Shown: positions 14,754 to 23,815 of the stretch, in pieces
Position numbering within the stretch: the first letter of the stretch is position 1
How the letters are laid out: every line of letters begins with the position of its first letter
IMG/VR virus record: IMGVR_UViG_3300025684_000024
Location: 1 to 42,367 of that record
Length of the DNA: 42,367 bases
Reading direction: 5' to 3' (one strand)
Source: a virus
Made by a program: the position numbers and the translations under genes
The notes under the pieces: generated by a model
Seen by the model: only the letters and a program-made list of their open reading frames with translations
Told to the model about the DNA's origin: nothing
The model's database searches: none

Positions 14754-16535
14754 ATGGATAAACAGAAACTCATACAGTTAAAAGAATATGCTAAGATCAT
14801 TAAGGACACTCCTTATGCTCTTAAAACATATTTACAGACATTTGACAATACTCAAAAGAAATATGTGCCATTAGAGTTATTCCCCGATCAAATTGAACTT
14901 ATACATGATTACGATAATTATAACGAAAACATTACACGTAAGTACAGACAAGCGGGTGTATCTACAGTAACCGCGGCTTGGTTATCTAAAAGAATCCAAA
15001 CCGCAAAACCAACTAACCCCGAGAGAATTCTAATTATTGCCAACAAACGTGATACTGCGATTGAGATGGCTAATAAGGTTCGTGGTTTTTTAGATCAATG
15101 GCCCGAATGGATGAATGTTGGATTTTCACCTGATAAAAACTCAGAGAGTCGTTTTAGAATGAATAACGGATGTGAAGTTAAAGCGGTTGCAACCTCAGCG
15201 GATGCACTTCGTGGATACACACCTACCGTGTTGATATTTGATGAAGCCGCGTATATTGATGCTGGTGAAGATTTTTGGGGTGCGTGTATGGCATCGTTAT
15301 CTACGGGTGGTAAGGTTATACTTATTTCAACACCTAACGGTTATGATCCAATATATTATGGAGTATACGACCAAGCACTAAGAAAAATGAATGATTTTAA
15401 AATTACCGATTTAAGGTGGTTTAAAGATCCTCGTTATGCTGGTGACCTTAAATGGTTAAAGGTGGATGATATCATACATTACATGTTAAATAGAGAGCAA
15501 TATGTTGATGAGGATATCACACTTAATGAAGGTTGGGATCGATACGAAGAATTACATGAATTAGGTTACAAACCCTATTCTCATTGGTTTGAGAATATGG
15601 CAAAGAAATTTAAGTACGATAAGAGAAAAATTGCACAGGAATTAGAATGTGATTTCTTAGGTTCGGGTGATGGTGTTATATCAAATACTATACAAGAGAA
15701 GATTAGGAAAACAATGATTACCGAACCAATTGAAAAATATATGCAAGGAACATTGTGGGTTTGGAAAGAACCTGTAATGGGACATCGTTATATTATGGGT
15801 GTTGACGTTTCTCGTGGTGATAGTGCTGATGCATCTTCAATATGTATTATTGATTTTGATGAGGGTGAACAAGTATTAGAATATGTTGGTATGATACCAC
15901 CTGATGATTTAGCGTCTATTGTTTATAAATGGGGAACACTATATAATGCGTTCGTAGCAACTGATATAACAGGTGGTATGGGTATTGCAACATCTCGTAA
16001 ATTACAGGAGTTAGGTTACAAAGACCAATACATTGATGGTGTTAACTCACAAAACAAGTGGGAGTACAATAAAAAGGCGCAGGAGAAGATACCTGGTATC
16101 AGTTTTAATAATAAGAGAACTCAGATTGTTGCAAGTTTTGAAGAGAACTTAAGACATGGTTTTAAAGTAAAATCATCGCGTCTATTAAATGAATTGAATA
16201 CATTTGTTTACGTTAATGGTAGACCTGATCACATGAAAGGTGCACATGATGACGCTATTATGGCGATGTCAATTGCGATGTATGTTGGAGATATTTGTTT
16301 TACACAGTTAAAACGTAACGACACAGCAAACAAAGCAATGTTAGATTCGTGGGTATTTAGTGAAAGGACTTATGATACTCAAAAGTCGTTTTACTCCTAT
16401 GGCACTGCGTTTGACGCGATTGGTTCTATGAGTACTGACCCGTCACCATACCCGATCGGACAGAAAGATGCGAGTAAGGAACAGTACATGGAACATAATT
16501 GGTTATTTGGTAAATCAACATATAGATCAAGATAA
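14754..16535 (+). CDS. 17: Terminase large subunit (T4 gp17-like)
   Basis: This is the packaging motor ATPase and nuclease. ATG 14754 gives 593 residues (T4 gp17 has 610); the longer frame from 14718 would run through the terminator. The ATPase part has an atypical Walker A RKYRQAGVST (62-71), Walker B VLIFDEAA (159-166) with catalytic Glu, and coupling motif STP (192-194). The nuclease part has MGVDVSRGDSADAS with D351, ATDITGG with D404, and HDDAIMAMS with D499/D500, the RNase H-like acidic triad. It pumps DNA into the prohead through the portal encoded by the next gene. Confidence 0.95.
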   Translation: MDKQKLIQLKEYAKIIKDTPYALKTYLQTFDNTQKKYVPLELFPDQIELIHDYDNYNENITRKYRQAGVSTVTAAWLSKRIQTAKPTNPERILIIANKRDTAIEMANKVRGFLDQWPEWMNVGFSPDKNSESRFRMNNGCEVKAVATSADALRGYTPTVLIFDEAAYIDAGEDFWGACMASLSTGGKVILISTPNGYDPIYYGVYDQALRKMNDFKITDLRWFKDPRYAGDLKWLKVDDIIHYMLNREQYVDEDITLNEGWDRYEELHELGYKPYSHWFENMAKKFKYDKRKIAQELECDFLGSGDGVISNTIQEKIRKTMITEPIEKYMQGTLWVWKEPVMGHRYIMGVDVSRGDSADASSICIIDFDEGEQVLEYVGMIPPDDLASIVYKWGTLYNAFVATDITGGMGIATSRKLQELGYKDQYIDGVNSQNKWEYNKKAQEKIPGISFNNKRTQIVASFEENLRHGFKVKSSRLLNELNTFVYVNGRPDHMKGAHDDAIMAMSIAMYVGDICFTQLKRNDTANKAMLDSWVFSERTYDTQKSFYSYGTAFDAIGSMSTDPSPYPIGQKDASKEQYMEHNWLFGKSTYRSR

Positions 16536-16576
16536 CTTTATTTACTAATATATTTTCCTTATATTATAAAGTATAA

Positions 16577-16584
16577 TATTTATT
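16577..16584 (+). promoter_or_regulatory. Late-promoter-like motif TATTTATT at portal gene
   Basis: TATTTATTAATATG puts the motif three bases from the portal ATG. It is the shortest spacing in the set, shared with the 31516 gene. Confidence 0.45.
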
Positions 16585-16587
16585 AAT

Positions 16588-18426
16588 ATGGCAAACAAAA
16601 ACTTAACAGTTTATCAAAGGTTAACAAAGGTGTTCGGATTTCAAAATGATGTCCCTAATCCACCGCAATATCGTTTCGACAAAGATACTCTGTTAAAAAC
16701 AGACAGTAAAGAGGACTACGAAAGAGAGTTACTCCAAGCAAAACAATCAACATACGTTGCCGACAAGTGGGCCAAGATGGACCAATCACTATATAACCAA
16801 TCGGTTTATTACGAACCAAATAGATTGGCCGCATATTATGATTACGAATCAATGGAGTTCACACCTGAGATATCTGCATCGTTAGATATCTATTCTGAAG
16901 AGTCAACAACCCTTTCAGAAAAAGGAGAAATTCTAACAATATACTCCGAATCAAAAAGAGTAAGTAACATCTTAGAAGACTTATTTAAAAACGTACTCGA
17001 CATTAACACAAACTTACAGATGTGGTGTAGAGGAGTTGCCAAGTACGGTGACAACTTCGTATATCTAAAGATTGACCCATCAAAAGGAATCGTTGGATGT
17101 CAACAGTTACCTAACATTGAAATTGAAAGACATGAAGGTGCTGCGTCTCACGTACACAAAGCCGAGACACCTGTAAACATGAAAACACGTGAATTACGTT
17201 TTGCATGGAAAAATAAGGATATGGAATTCCAAGCATGGGAAGTTGCACATTTCAGATTATTAGGTGATGATAGAAAGTTACCATATGGTACATCAATGTT
17301 GGATAAGGTAAGACGTATATGGAAACAACTACTTCTTGCAGAAGATGCGATGTTAATCTATAGAACTTCAAGAGCACCCGAAAGAAGAGTGTTTAAAGTG
17401 TTCGTAGGTAACATGGACGATAAGGATATTGAAGCATATGTACAACGTGTGGCAAACAAATTCAAAAGAGATCAAGTAGTTGATCCTGCGAATGGACAAG
17501 TTGATATGAGATACAACCAAATGGCGGTAGATCAAGATTATTTTATACCTGTAAGGGATCCATCTCAAACAAATCCAATTGAAACATTACCAGGAGCACA
17601 GAACTTAGGTGAGATTGCGGATATTGAGTACATTCAAAAGAAATTATTAGCAGCACTAAGAATACCAAAGGCGTTCTTAGGGTTTGAGGAAATTGTTGGT
17701 GATGGTAAAACATTAGCATTAATGGACATACGTTTTGCAAGGACGATTAATAGAATACAGAAGTCACTTGTTCAAGAGTTAAATAAAATTGCATTAGTAC
17801 ATTTATATCTTTTAGGTTTAGAAGATGAACTTACTAATTTTACATTATCATTAACTAATCCATCCGCACAATCTGATTTATTAAGGATTGAACAATGGAA
17901 AGAGAAGATTACGTTATATAAAGATGCTACTTCTGATCAATCTCAGATTGGTATCCAACCAGTGTCACACACATGGGGTAAGAAGAATATTCTTGGTATG
18001 AGTGATAATGACGTTGTACTTGATTTACAACAACAAAGACTTGAAAGAGCACTTGGTGCTGAATTAGGTATCACACAAAACATTATCAAGAGAACTGGTG
18101 TGTTTGATGAGGTAGATAAGAAGTACGGTATCCCTGAAAAGGATAGACAAGCAATGGACGCTTCAATGACACCTGAGGATGGTGGTGGAGATGATATGGG
18201 TGGAGCTCCTCCTATGGGTGGTGCAGACGCACCTCCAATGGATGATGCACCATTAAGTGAAGACAAGAAAAAAAGTAAATCTACATTAACGGAAAGTAAG
18301 AAATCTAAAATATTGGGTATGTTAGGTGATGAAACAAAAGATTTTGATGATCTTTTTGATATCGATAAGGCTCAACGCAATATTTATGAGGTAGAGAATA
18401 AACTCAATGACATATTAAAAGAATAA
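16588..18426 (+). CDS. 20: Portal protein (T4 gp20-like)
   Basis: It forms the dodecameric ring at the head vertex through which DNA enters and leaves. The product has 612 residues (T4 gp20 has 524). Typical gp20-type segments are seen: PNRLAAYYDYESMEFTPEIS (about 72-91), ALDIY-like SLDIYSEEST, the ring-core LRIPKAFLGFEEIVGDGKT (about 357-375) and the helix ALMDIRFARTINRIQKSLVQ. The C-terminus carries a Gly/Asp/Pro/Met-rich insert (GGGDDMGGAPPMGG) and a Lys/Ser-rich helix. That tail is longer than in T4. It sits two genes before the protease in T4-like order. Confidence 0.93.
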   Translation: MANKNLTVYQRLTKVFGFQNDVPNPPQYRFDKDTLLKTDSKEDYERELLQAKQSTYVADKWAKMDQSLYNQSVYYEPNRLAAYYDYESMEFTPEISASLDIYSEESTTLSEKGEILTIYSESKRVSNILEDLFKNVLDINTNLQMWCRGVAKYGDNFVYLKIDPSKGIVGCQQLPNIEIERHEGAASHVHKAETPVNMKTRELRFAWKNKDMEFQAWEVAHFRLLGDDRKLPYGTSMLDKVRRIWKQLLLAEDAMLIYRTSRAPERRVFKVFVGNMDDKDIEAYVQRVANKFKRDQVVDPANGQVDMRYNQMAVDQDYFIPVRDPSQTNPIETLPGAQNLGEIADIEYIQKKLLAALRIPKAFLGFEEIVGDGKTLALMDIRFARTINRIQKSLVQELNKIALVHLYLLGLEDELTNFTLSLTNPSAQSDLLRIEQWKEKITLYKDATSDQSQIGIQPVSHTWGKKNILGMSDNDVVLDLQQQRLERALGAELGITQNIIKRTGVFDEVDKKYGIPEKDRQAMDASMTPEDGGGDDMGGAPPMGGADAPPMDDAPLSEDKKKSKSTLTESKKSKILGMLGDETKDFDDLFDIDKAQRNIYEVENKLNDILKE

Positions 18427-18428
18427 TT

Positions 18429-19160
18429 ATGACGACATTTGGACATATAAAAAACAAAGTTCTAAACAAACTATCTAACTCTTATGGTAAGGGTGAATTT
18501 AAAACTAACCTGAAGGAACACTTCAAACCAATAATGGAGAATGACATTTTAAAAGAAATGTACTCCCTTTATGAGGAATTAGAAACAAAAACGTTTGACG
18601 ATAAAGAAACTGCACAGTTATATGTGGAAGAACTATCTAAAGTTTTAAAAGAAAGACATTCTGAGGTAAGTACTGTACTTAACCAAATGAACGAATCATT
18701 AATTGATACTAACGTTGAATCAAATAAGTTGTATGAGTCTTTAGATAGACTCTCAACAGAAGATAAGTTAGGTAATATTTCTGAAAAGGTTATTGCTAAA
18801 AAATTCTTGGTTGAACATTTAACAACAAGTAAAGTGTCGGATACTCTAAAAGTAGAAACGGGAGTAAATGAAAGTTTACTAAACTCTGTATTGACAAACA
18901 ACTTCAACATTAGTTTTGATAAAACATTAAGTGAAGAAGATAAAACTAAATTAAAAGGTATACTCTCAATAACTAATGAGGACTTAAATACTAAATTTGG
19001 TGAATTAAAAGAATCAATAAACGGTACTTTAGATTCCTTAGTTGAGTCGGACAATGGATTTACATCTAAGTCTGATGAGGTAAAAAAGGAAATAAACGAA
19101 ATGACACAAACGAAATACAACTTATATCGTTTAGAAGAATTATTAGAGAACTTAAATTAG
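18429..19160 (+). CDS. Helical hypothetical protein after portal
   Basis: The product has 243 residues, almost wholly helical and charged, with heptad-like runs (EMYSLYEELETKTFDDKETA, KVLKERHSEVSTVLNQMNESL). It starts MTTFGHIKNKVLNKLSNSYG. It contains N-E-S tripeptides (MNESL, VNESL) and lacks any enzymatic motif. Being two bases downstream of the portal gene and ahead of the protease, it occupies the place of small head-core genes in T4-like phages. A prohead core role is a positional inference. A long-stem terminator follows. Confidence 0.6.
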   Translation: MTTFGHIKNKVLNKLSNSYGKGEFKTNLKEHFKPIMENDILKEMYSLYEELETKTFDDKETAQLYVEELSKVLKERHSEVSTVLNQMNESLIDTNVESNKLYESLDRLSTEDKLGNISEKVIAKKFLVEHLTTSKVSDTLKVETGVNESLLNSVLTNNFNISFDKTLSEEDKTKLKGILSITNEDLNTKFGELKESINGTLDSLVESDNGFTSKSDEVKKEINEMTQTKYNLYRLEELLENLN

Positions 19161-19191
19161 ATTTCCTTGACGGTTGCTACCTTAGAGGTGT

Positions 19192-19236
19192 AAACCTTCA
19201 CTTTTGAAATATCATAATCAATCGTGGAGGTTTTTT
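19192..19236. terminator. Convergent terminator between head gene and rpsU
   Basis: AAACCTTCAC (19192-19201) pairs with GTGGAGGTTT (19224-19233) with one G-T pair, around a 22-base loop that can itself form TTGA/TCAA. A run of six T follows on the + strand. It can stop the 16588-19160 transcript before it enters the reverse-strand gene. Confidence 0.6.
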
Positions 19237-19423
19237 ATTGCTCCTTATCTTTTATTTTTTGAATATACACCGCCTTTTGTTTTTGTAATCTTTTACTAAC
19301 TGAAGGTTTTATGTGTTGTTTCTTATTCCTAAGTGAATTTAATTGTTTCACATTCTTTACTTTACGACGTAATTTCTTGATCGCTTGATCGATGTTGTTG
19401 TTCGTTACTTTTATTATTAGCAT
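19235..19423 (-). CDS. rpsU: Ribosomal protein bS21, Bacteroidetes type
   Basis: The product has 62 residues. It matches bS21: MLIIKVTNNNIDQAIKKLRRK (the intro strand plus first helix), LNSLRNKKQHIKPSVSKRLQ and KQKAVYIQKIKDKEQ. The KPSV.KR.QK.KA.Y.Q...E ending is the Bacteroidetes form; proteobacterial bS21 differs in its tail. In flavobacterial 30S subunits bS21 helps cover the anti-Shine-Dalgarno sequence. A Tyr in its C-terminal part (here Y53) is reported to contact that RNA. A phage copy could replace the host protein. The upstream sequence (CAAAAT before ATG) has no Shine-Dalgarno, unlike what is described for host rpsU. It is a single gene against the direction of its neighbours. Confidence 0.85.
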   Translation of the reverse strand: MLIIKVTNNNIDQAIKKLRRKVKNVKQLNSLRNKKQHIKPSVSKRLQKQKAVYIQKIKDKEQ

Positions 19424-19519
19424 ATTTTGATATATACATAAATATAATAAAAAAATTTGTTATTCCAAATTTAAATGTGTATATTTTAGTAACACCATAA
19501 ATAAGAATAAACATGTTAA

Positions 19520-19945
19520 ATGAAATTAGGAAGATTTATTCCTTTAGGTACTTACAAAGATGTTAAGATTGGATACGGAACTATAAATCACAAAGATTTA
19601 AAGACTATATATTTAAAATTAAATTCTTGGATCGAACCTGATGAGGAATGTACGGATTACGACGCAGTAGTTAGGTCATCAAGAAATGACATAAAAAGAT
19701 TAATAAGTGGATTGAACAGTGATTCATTCCGACCACAGTCTATTGTTGATTTAGACATTAGAACTAAAGGTATAAAAAAAGAAAAGAGATCGTTTATGAA
19801 TTTAGAATGTACATTATATGTTCTAAAAGACTTATCAATTAAAAGCGACGATCTTAAATTGTATATGAAATCACTTATGGTTGGAATAATCGACGAGTGT
19901 TTAAATAACGATTTATTGTATAATTTTCACAAAAATAAAAAATAA
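19520..19945 (+). CDS. Hypothetical protein before prohead protease
   Basis: The product has 141 residues and begins MKLGRFIPLGTYKDVKIGYG. It appears to be an alpha/beta protein: strands TIYLKLNSWIEPDEEC and SIVDLDIRTKGIKKEKRSFM, then ECTLYVLKDLSIKSDDLKLY and a C-terminal helix. No enzyme or nucleic-acid motif is visible. It stands between divergent rpsU and the protease, 41 bases upstream of the latter, inside the head gene block. A minor head or assembly role is possible from position alone. Confidence 0.5.
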   Translation: MKLGRFIPLGTYKDVKIGYGTINHKDLKTIYLKLNSWIEPDEECTDYDAVVRSSRNDIKRLISGLNSDSFRPQSIVDLDIRTKGIKKEKRSFMNLECTLYVLKDLSIKSDDLKLYMKSLMVGIIDECLNNDLLYNFHKNKK

Positions 19946-19959
19946 CTTCGATACCGATG

Positions 19960-19967
19960 TATTTATA
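19960..19967 (+). promoter_or_regulatory. Late-promoter-like motif TATTTATA
   Basis: TATTTATA lies 19 bases before the prohead protease ATG, in the 41-base gap after the preceding gene. Confidence 0.45.
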
Positions 19968-19986
19968 GTAATAAAACTATTCATAC

Positions 19987-20670
19987 ATGAAAGTATTAGG
20001 TCCAAAAGAAACAGGTACAGGAATCCTCATCGAATACGATGCGGGTTTTGTGTCTCCTGATGAAAATAAAACAGTAATAACAGAAATGAAGGGTGTTGAC
20101 TTCTCAGAAGACATTATTCTTTATGCTGTTCTACAAAAATACGACACTCCAAATAAAAACGGTAGAATATATCCTGAGAAACTTCTCAAACGAGAAATGG
20201 ATAAATATAAGACCGTTATCGAGAAAGGGAGTGCATTAAATGAGTTAAATCACCCATCATCTTCACTTATAGATTTAGATAGAGTATCACACACGATCAC
20301 CGAGACTTGGTGGGACGGTAAGATACTTATGGGAAAAATTAAACTACTTCTTTCACCTGGATGGAAAAAATCAGGTATTGTAAGTACTAAAGGTGACCAA
20401 GCCGCAATGTTACTTATGAATGGAGTGACATTGGGAATATCTTCAAGAGGTGTTGGGTCATTAAAATCAGAAAGAGGACAGAATATAGTACAGGAAGATT
20501 TCGAATTGGTGTGTTTTGACTTAGTGTCGTCACCATCAACACCTGGTGCTTATGTGTTTAACGATCCTTCAGATAGAGAAAAATACGCCGAGAGTATAGA
20601 GGAAAAACCAATAGTGGATGATAGAATGTCGAGATTAATGGGTAAGATGGATACATTTTTAAATAAATAA
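19987..20670 (+). CDS. 21: Prohead core protease (T4 gp21-like)
   Basis: This serine protease matures the T4-type prohead, cutting scaffold and the capsid N-terminus. The product has 227 residues (T4 gp21 has 212). A core fold is seen with YAVLQKYDTPNKNGRIYPEK (47-66), catalytic His in ELNHP (H89) and catalytic Ser in LGISSRGVGS (S152 or S153), the usual order for this herpes-protease-like family. The FELVCFDLVSSPSTPGAYV strand follows. The last about 35 residues form a charged tail. It precedes the acidic scaffold and capsid genes as in T4. Confidence 0.92.
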   Translation: MKVLGPKETGTGILIEYDAGFVSPDENKTVITEMKGVDFSEDIILYAVLQKYDTPNKNGRIYPEKLLKREMDKYKTVIEKGSALNELNHPSSSLIDLDRVSHTITETWWDGKILMGKIKLLLSPGWKKSGIVSTKGDQAAMLLMNGVTLGISSRGVGSLKSERGQNIVQEDFELVCFDLVSSPSTPGAYVFNDPSDREKYAESIEEKPIVDDRMSRLMGKMDTFLNK

Positions 20671-20725
20671 TTCAATTTATTATTGATCAGAACACCATAA
20701 AAGTAATTTTTTCTTAAATAACAAG

Positions 20726-20733
20726 TATTTATT
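20726..20733 (+). promoter_or_regulatory. Late-promoter-like motif TATTTATT
   Basis: TATTTATT lies 20 bases before the scaffold ATG and would drive scaffold and capsid genes, the most abundantly needed products. Confidence 0.45.
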
Positions 20734-20753
20734 AATAAATAAAAAAACAACAA

Positions 20754-22031
20754 ATGAGTAAAAAATCCATTTTAGAACAAGCATTGCTTCAAGTACAAGA
20801 TCTTGAAGAGGCAGTTAAAGCGAACGCAAAAGGTATACTTGCTTCAACCATGAAGGAAGAACTAAACGAATTGCTAAAAGAATCAATGGAAGAAGAAGAG
20901 TCAAATGAAAGTTTGAGTCTTGATAAAGAAGACGAACAAGGTATACCTGAAGTCGCTGCCGAACAATTTGACAGTGAAGATGAGGAAAACGATGACGAAA
21001 CTTCGATAAACAACGAGCCAACGGACGACGAAGATCCTGATTTAGAGGATGAAGTTGAAGATGACGCATTAGACACAGAGGATGATTCTGAAGTGGATGA
21101 TATGTTTGACGCAATTGATTCTGAAGATGAAGAAGAAGACGTTCTTGATATGACCGACGCATCTGACGAAGAAGTTCTTAAGGTATTCAAATCAATGAAA
21201 CCTGAGGATGGAATAGTAGTTAAGAGAGACGGTGATAACGTTGAGCTTGAAGATGGTGACGACGAATACATTATCAAATTAGAAGATGAAGTATCTGACG
21301 AAGTTGCTGATGAAGATCTTGCTGAAGAAGAAGATTGTACCGAAGGGTGTGATGATTCTGAAATCAAAGAAGATGATTCTGAAGAAGACGACGTTGTATA
21401 TGAAATTGACTTAGATGAAAGTGATGACGAAGTTGCTGAAGAAGAAGTTTCTGAAGAAGAAGTTTCTGACGAAGACCTTTCTGAAGAGGAAGAATTTGAG
21501 TTAGAGGTTCCTGAGGAAGACACTCATGAAGGAGAAGTTGACGAAGCGGCAAGAACAAAATCTAACGTACACGGAGACAAAGGTGGTGCTAACAGAGCGG
21601 GTATTAAGTCTAAGACAAAATACAAAGCTGGTTCAGACATCAACGAAGAAGTTAAGACTTTGAGAAAACAAAACGGCGAATATAAAAAGGCGTTAGTTCT
21701 ATTCAAAGACAAACTTAATGAGGTCGCTGTGTTTAATGCTAATTTAGCATACTCAACAAGATTGTTCACTGAACATTCAACTACTCGTAATGAGAAATTA
21801 AATATTTTGAAGAGATTCGATACTGTTGGAACTTTAACAGAATCTAAATCAACCTATAAAACAATTAAGGGTGAGTTAGAGTCGTCTAAGAACGTAACAG
21901 AATCAGTGGTAAACAAGATCACTTCAAATAATCCGACAACGTCTTCATCTCAAGATGTACTTTCAGAGTCAAAAGCATATGAAAGTCCACAATTCTCGAG
22001 AATGAAAGAATTAATGTCAAAAATAAAATAA
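20754..22031 (+). CDS. 22: Prohead scaffold/core protein (T4 gp22-like), extremely acidic
   Basis: The internal core on which the shell assembles is then degraded by the protease. The 425-residue product has a helical N-terminus (MSKKSILEQALLQVQDLEEA), a central region (about 45-265) very rich in Asp/Glu with Ser/Val, and a C-terminal helical region (from about 290) with EVKTLRKQNGEYKKALVLFK, a coiled-coil-like segment, and the end SRMKELMSKIK. Position between protease and capsid, high charge and helical ends fit gp22. It is longer than T4 gp22 (269) because of the acidic insert, which uses repetitive GAA/GAC/GAT codons. Confidence 0.8.
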   Translation: MSKKSILEQALLQVQDLEEAVKANAKGILASTMKEELNELLKESMEEEESNESLSLDKEDEQGIPEVAAEQFDSEDEENDDETSINNEPTDDEDPDLEDEVEDDALDTEDDSEVDDMFDAIDSEDEEEDVLDMTDASDEEVLKVFKSMKPEDGIVVKRDGDNVELEDGDDEYIIKLEDEVSDEVADEDLAEEEDCTEGCDDSEIKEDDSEEDDVVYEIDLDESDDEVAEEEVSEEEVSDEDLSEEEEFELEVPEEDTHEGEVDEAARTKSNVHGDKGGANRAGIKSKTKYKAGSDINEEVKTLRKQNGEYKKALVLFKDKLNEVAVFNANLAYSTRLFTEHSTTRNEKLNILKRFDTVGTLTESKSTYKTIKGELESSKNVTESVVNKITSNNPTTSSSQDVLSESKAYESPQFSRMKELMSKIK

Positions 22032-22059
22032 TAAATTAAACTTAAAAACAAATTTTAAA

Positions 22060-23793
22060 ATGGGAGCATTATTAGAATCAGGTATGGTTGGTAACATTGG
22101 GTTAAAACACCTAAGAGTTATCAAGGAAGATACCATTAAAAAATGGGATGACTTAGGATTTTTAGAAAGTCTTGAAGGTCACCAAAAAGATAACATCGCT
22201 CAGTTATATGAAAACCAAGCGTCTTATTTAATAAACGAAGCTGCTGTATCAGATGCATCAGGTTCATTCGAAACAGTTGTTTTTCCAATTATTCGTAGAG
22301 TATTCTCTAAGTTATTGGCTAACGATATCGTTTCTGTACAAGCTATGAACTTACCAATTGGTAAATTGTTCTACTTTGTACCTAACATCTCTGACAGACA
22401 GAGTCTTGCACATGACGGTGCTGGTTTTGAAGCTGGAGCTCACAGAGCACCATTCAGATCACCAGGACAAACTGTTAACGGAGCTGATCAAGGAAGAAAT
22501 CTTTATGATAGATTCTACGAAGAAGGTGACGGAGCTAATGAAGGTCTATTTGACTACTCTAAAGGTAAAGTTGTTGCTGGTGATGCGACATGTATCGGTG
22601 GTGTAACATTCGCTGACGGAGTTGCAACAACTGCGGCTGAAGTAATTCCAGCGGCTACTACTGTATCTAACGTAGTAATTGCTGTTTCTGGTTTCACATC
22701 TGCTGGAGCTGGTAAATTAGCGGGACCAACAGGAAACGTTATGGATACTGAAGAGTTTTTAGCTTCTTTAGAAGTTTCTTTTGGTGGTAAATCAAAAGGA
22801 ATCAACATTGTAACTCAGAAATACGGAAGTGGTATTGTTGATTACGGTAAGAAATCAGCTGGAGCAACAGGTCTATTTAATGACATTTGTGATGAGAATG
22901 GTATCATTTTCATTCAAGTTGATTTAGAAACTTACGGAGCAACAGGATTTGTACCTTATACGTCTGATGCTGATGGAGTTCAAAACACTGAGTTCACTGT
23001 ATCATACAGAACTTACGAATCTTTAGAATTCGAAGACGAAATCGGAGAAGTATCTTTCGATTTAGAGTCAGTTACTGTATCTGTAACGGAGAGAAAATTA
23101 AGAGCTAGCTGGTCTCCAGAATTAGCACAAGATGTATCTGCTTTCCATAATATCGACGCTGAGGCTGAGTTAACTGCATTGTTATCTGAGCAAATTGCAG
23201 CTGAGGTTGATAGAGAGATCTTAAGAGACTTAAGAAAAGGAGCAGCTTGGAACCTTAAATGGGATTACAATGAGTGGAAATATGGTGGAAACGCTAACTC
23301 AACACTACAAGGGTATACTCAAAAGGATTGGAACCAAACGTTAATTACTAAAATTAACCAATTATCGGCTCAAATCCATAAAACAACACTTAGAGGTGGT
23401 GCTAACTGGATCGTAGTTTCTTCAGAAGTTTCTGCAGTATTCGATGATTTAGAGTACTTCCACGTATCTAACGCTGGTGCTGAACAAGATCAATACAATA
23501 TGGGTATTGAAAAAGTTGGTACTTTAGCTGGACGTTACCAAGTGTTTAGAGATCCTTATTTCCCAGCTGGGAAAATCTTAGTAGGACATAAAGGAAAATC
23601 GTTATTAGATGCTGGATATATCTACGCACCTTACGTACCTTTACAATTAACACCTACAATGTATAACCCGTTCAACTTTACTCCGATAAAGGGTATCATG
23701 ACGAGATATGCTAAGAAGATGGTTAATAACCGTTACTTTGGTGTAATCAACGTAGCAGGTTTACAAACTTTCAGTTTGGATACTTTAAGATAA
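22060..23793 (+). CDS. 23: Major capsid protein (T4 gp23-like)
   Basis: The shell-forming protein has 577 residues (T4 gp23 has 521). The N-terminus MGALLESGMVGNIGLKHLRV and the helix DNIAQLYENQASYLINEAA match gp23-type delta domains. INE (58-60) before AA is the likely maturation cut, similar to I-A-E in T4. The HK97-like body includes FPIIRRVFSKLLANDIVSVQ (75-94) and MNLPIGKLFYFVP (97-109), SWSPELAQDVSAFHNIDAEA (about 349-368), and the C-terminal GVINVAGLQTFSLDTLR. An Ala/Thr/Val-rich insert (about 185-235) is probably an exposed domain. Codon use here is more regular, as expected for a highly expressed gene. Confidence 0.95.
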   Translation: MGALLESGMVGNIGLKHLRVIKEDTIKKWDDLGFLESLEGHQKDNIAQLYENQASYLINEAAVSDASGSFETVVFPIIRRVFSKLLANDIVSVQAMNLPIGKLFYFVPNISDRQSLAHDGAGFEAGAHRAPFRSPGQTVNGADQGRNLYDRFYEEGDGANEGLFDYSKGKVVAGDATCIGGVTFADGVATTAAEVIPAATTVSNVVIAVSGFTSAGAGKLAGPTGNVMDTEEFLASLEVSFGGKSKGINIVTQKYGSGIVDYGKKSAGATGLFNDICDENGIIFIQVDLETYGATGFVPYTSDADGVQNTEFTVSYRTYESLEFEDEIGEVSFDLESVTVSVTERKLRASWSPELAQDVSAFHNIDAEAELTALLSEQIAAEVDREILRDLRKGAAWNLKWDYNEWKYGGNANSTLQGYTQKDWNQTLITKINQLSAQIHKTTLRGGANWIVVSSEVSAVFDDLEYFHVSNAGAEQDQYNMGIEKVGTLAGRYQVFRDPYFPAGKILVGHKGKSLLDAGYIYAPYVPLQLTPTMYNPFNFTPIKGIMTRYAKKMVNNRYFGVINVAGLQTFSLDTLR

Positions 23794-23815
23794 TCTTTAC
23801 GGATTTATTAATACT

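Noticed and set aside
19424-19519. Shine-Dalgarno control site for rpsU
   Set aside because: No AGGAGG-like sequence lies upstream of the phage rpsU start; the region is plain A/T-rich.
20789-21523. Long reverse-strand Ser-rich frame (244 codons)
   Set aside because: It is the mirror of the Asp/Glu-rich scaffold gene: GAA/GAT repeats read backwards give TTC/ATC-type Ser codons. Similar Ser-rich shadows lie opposite 11314-12372.
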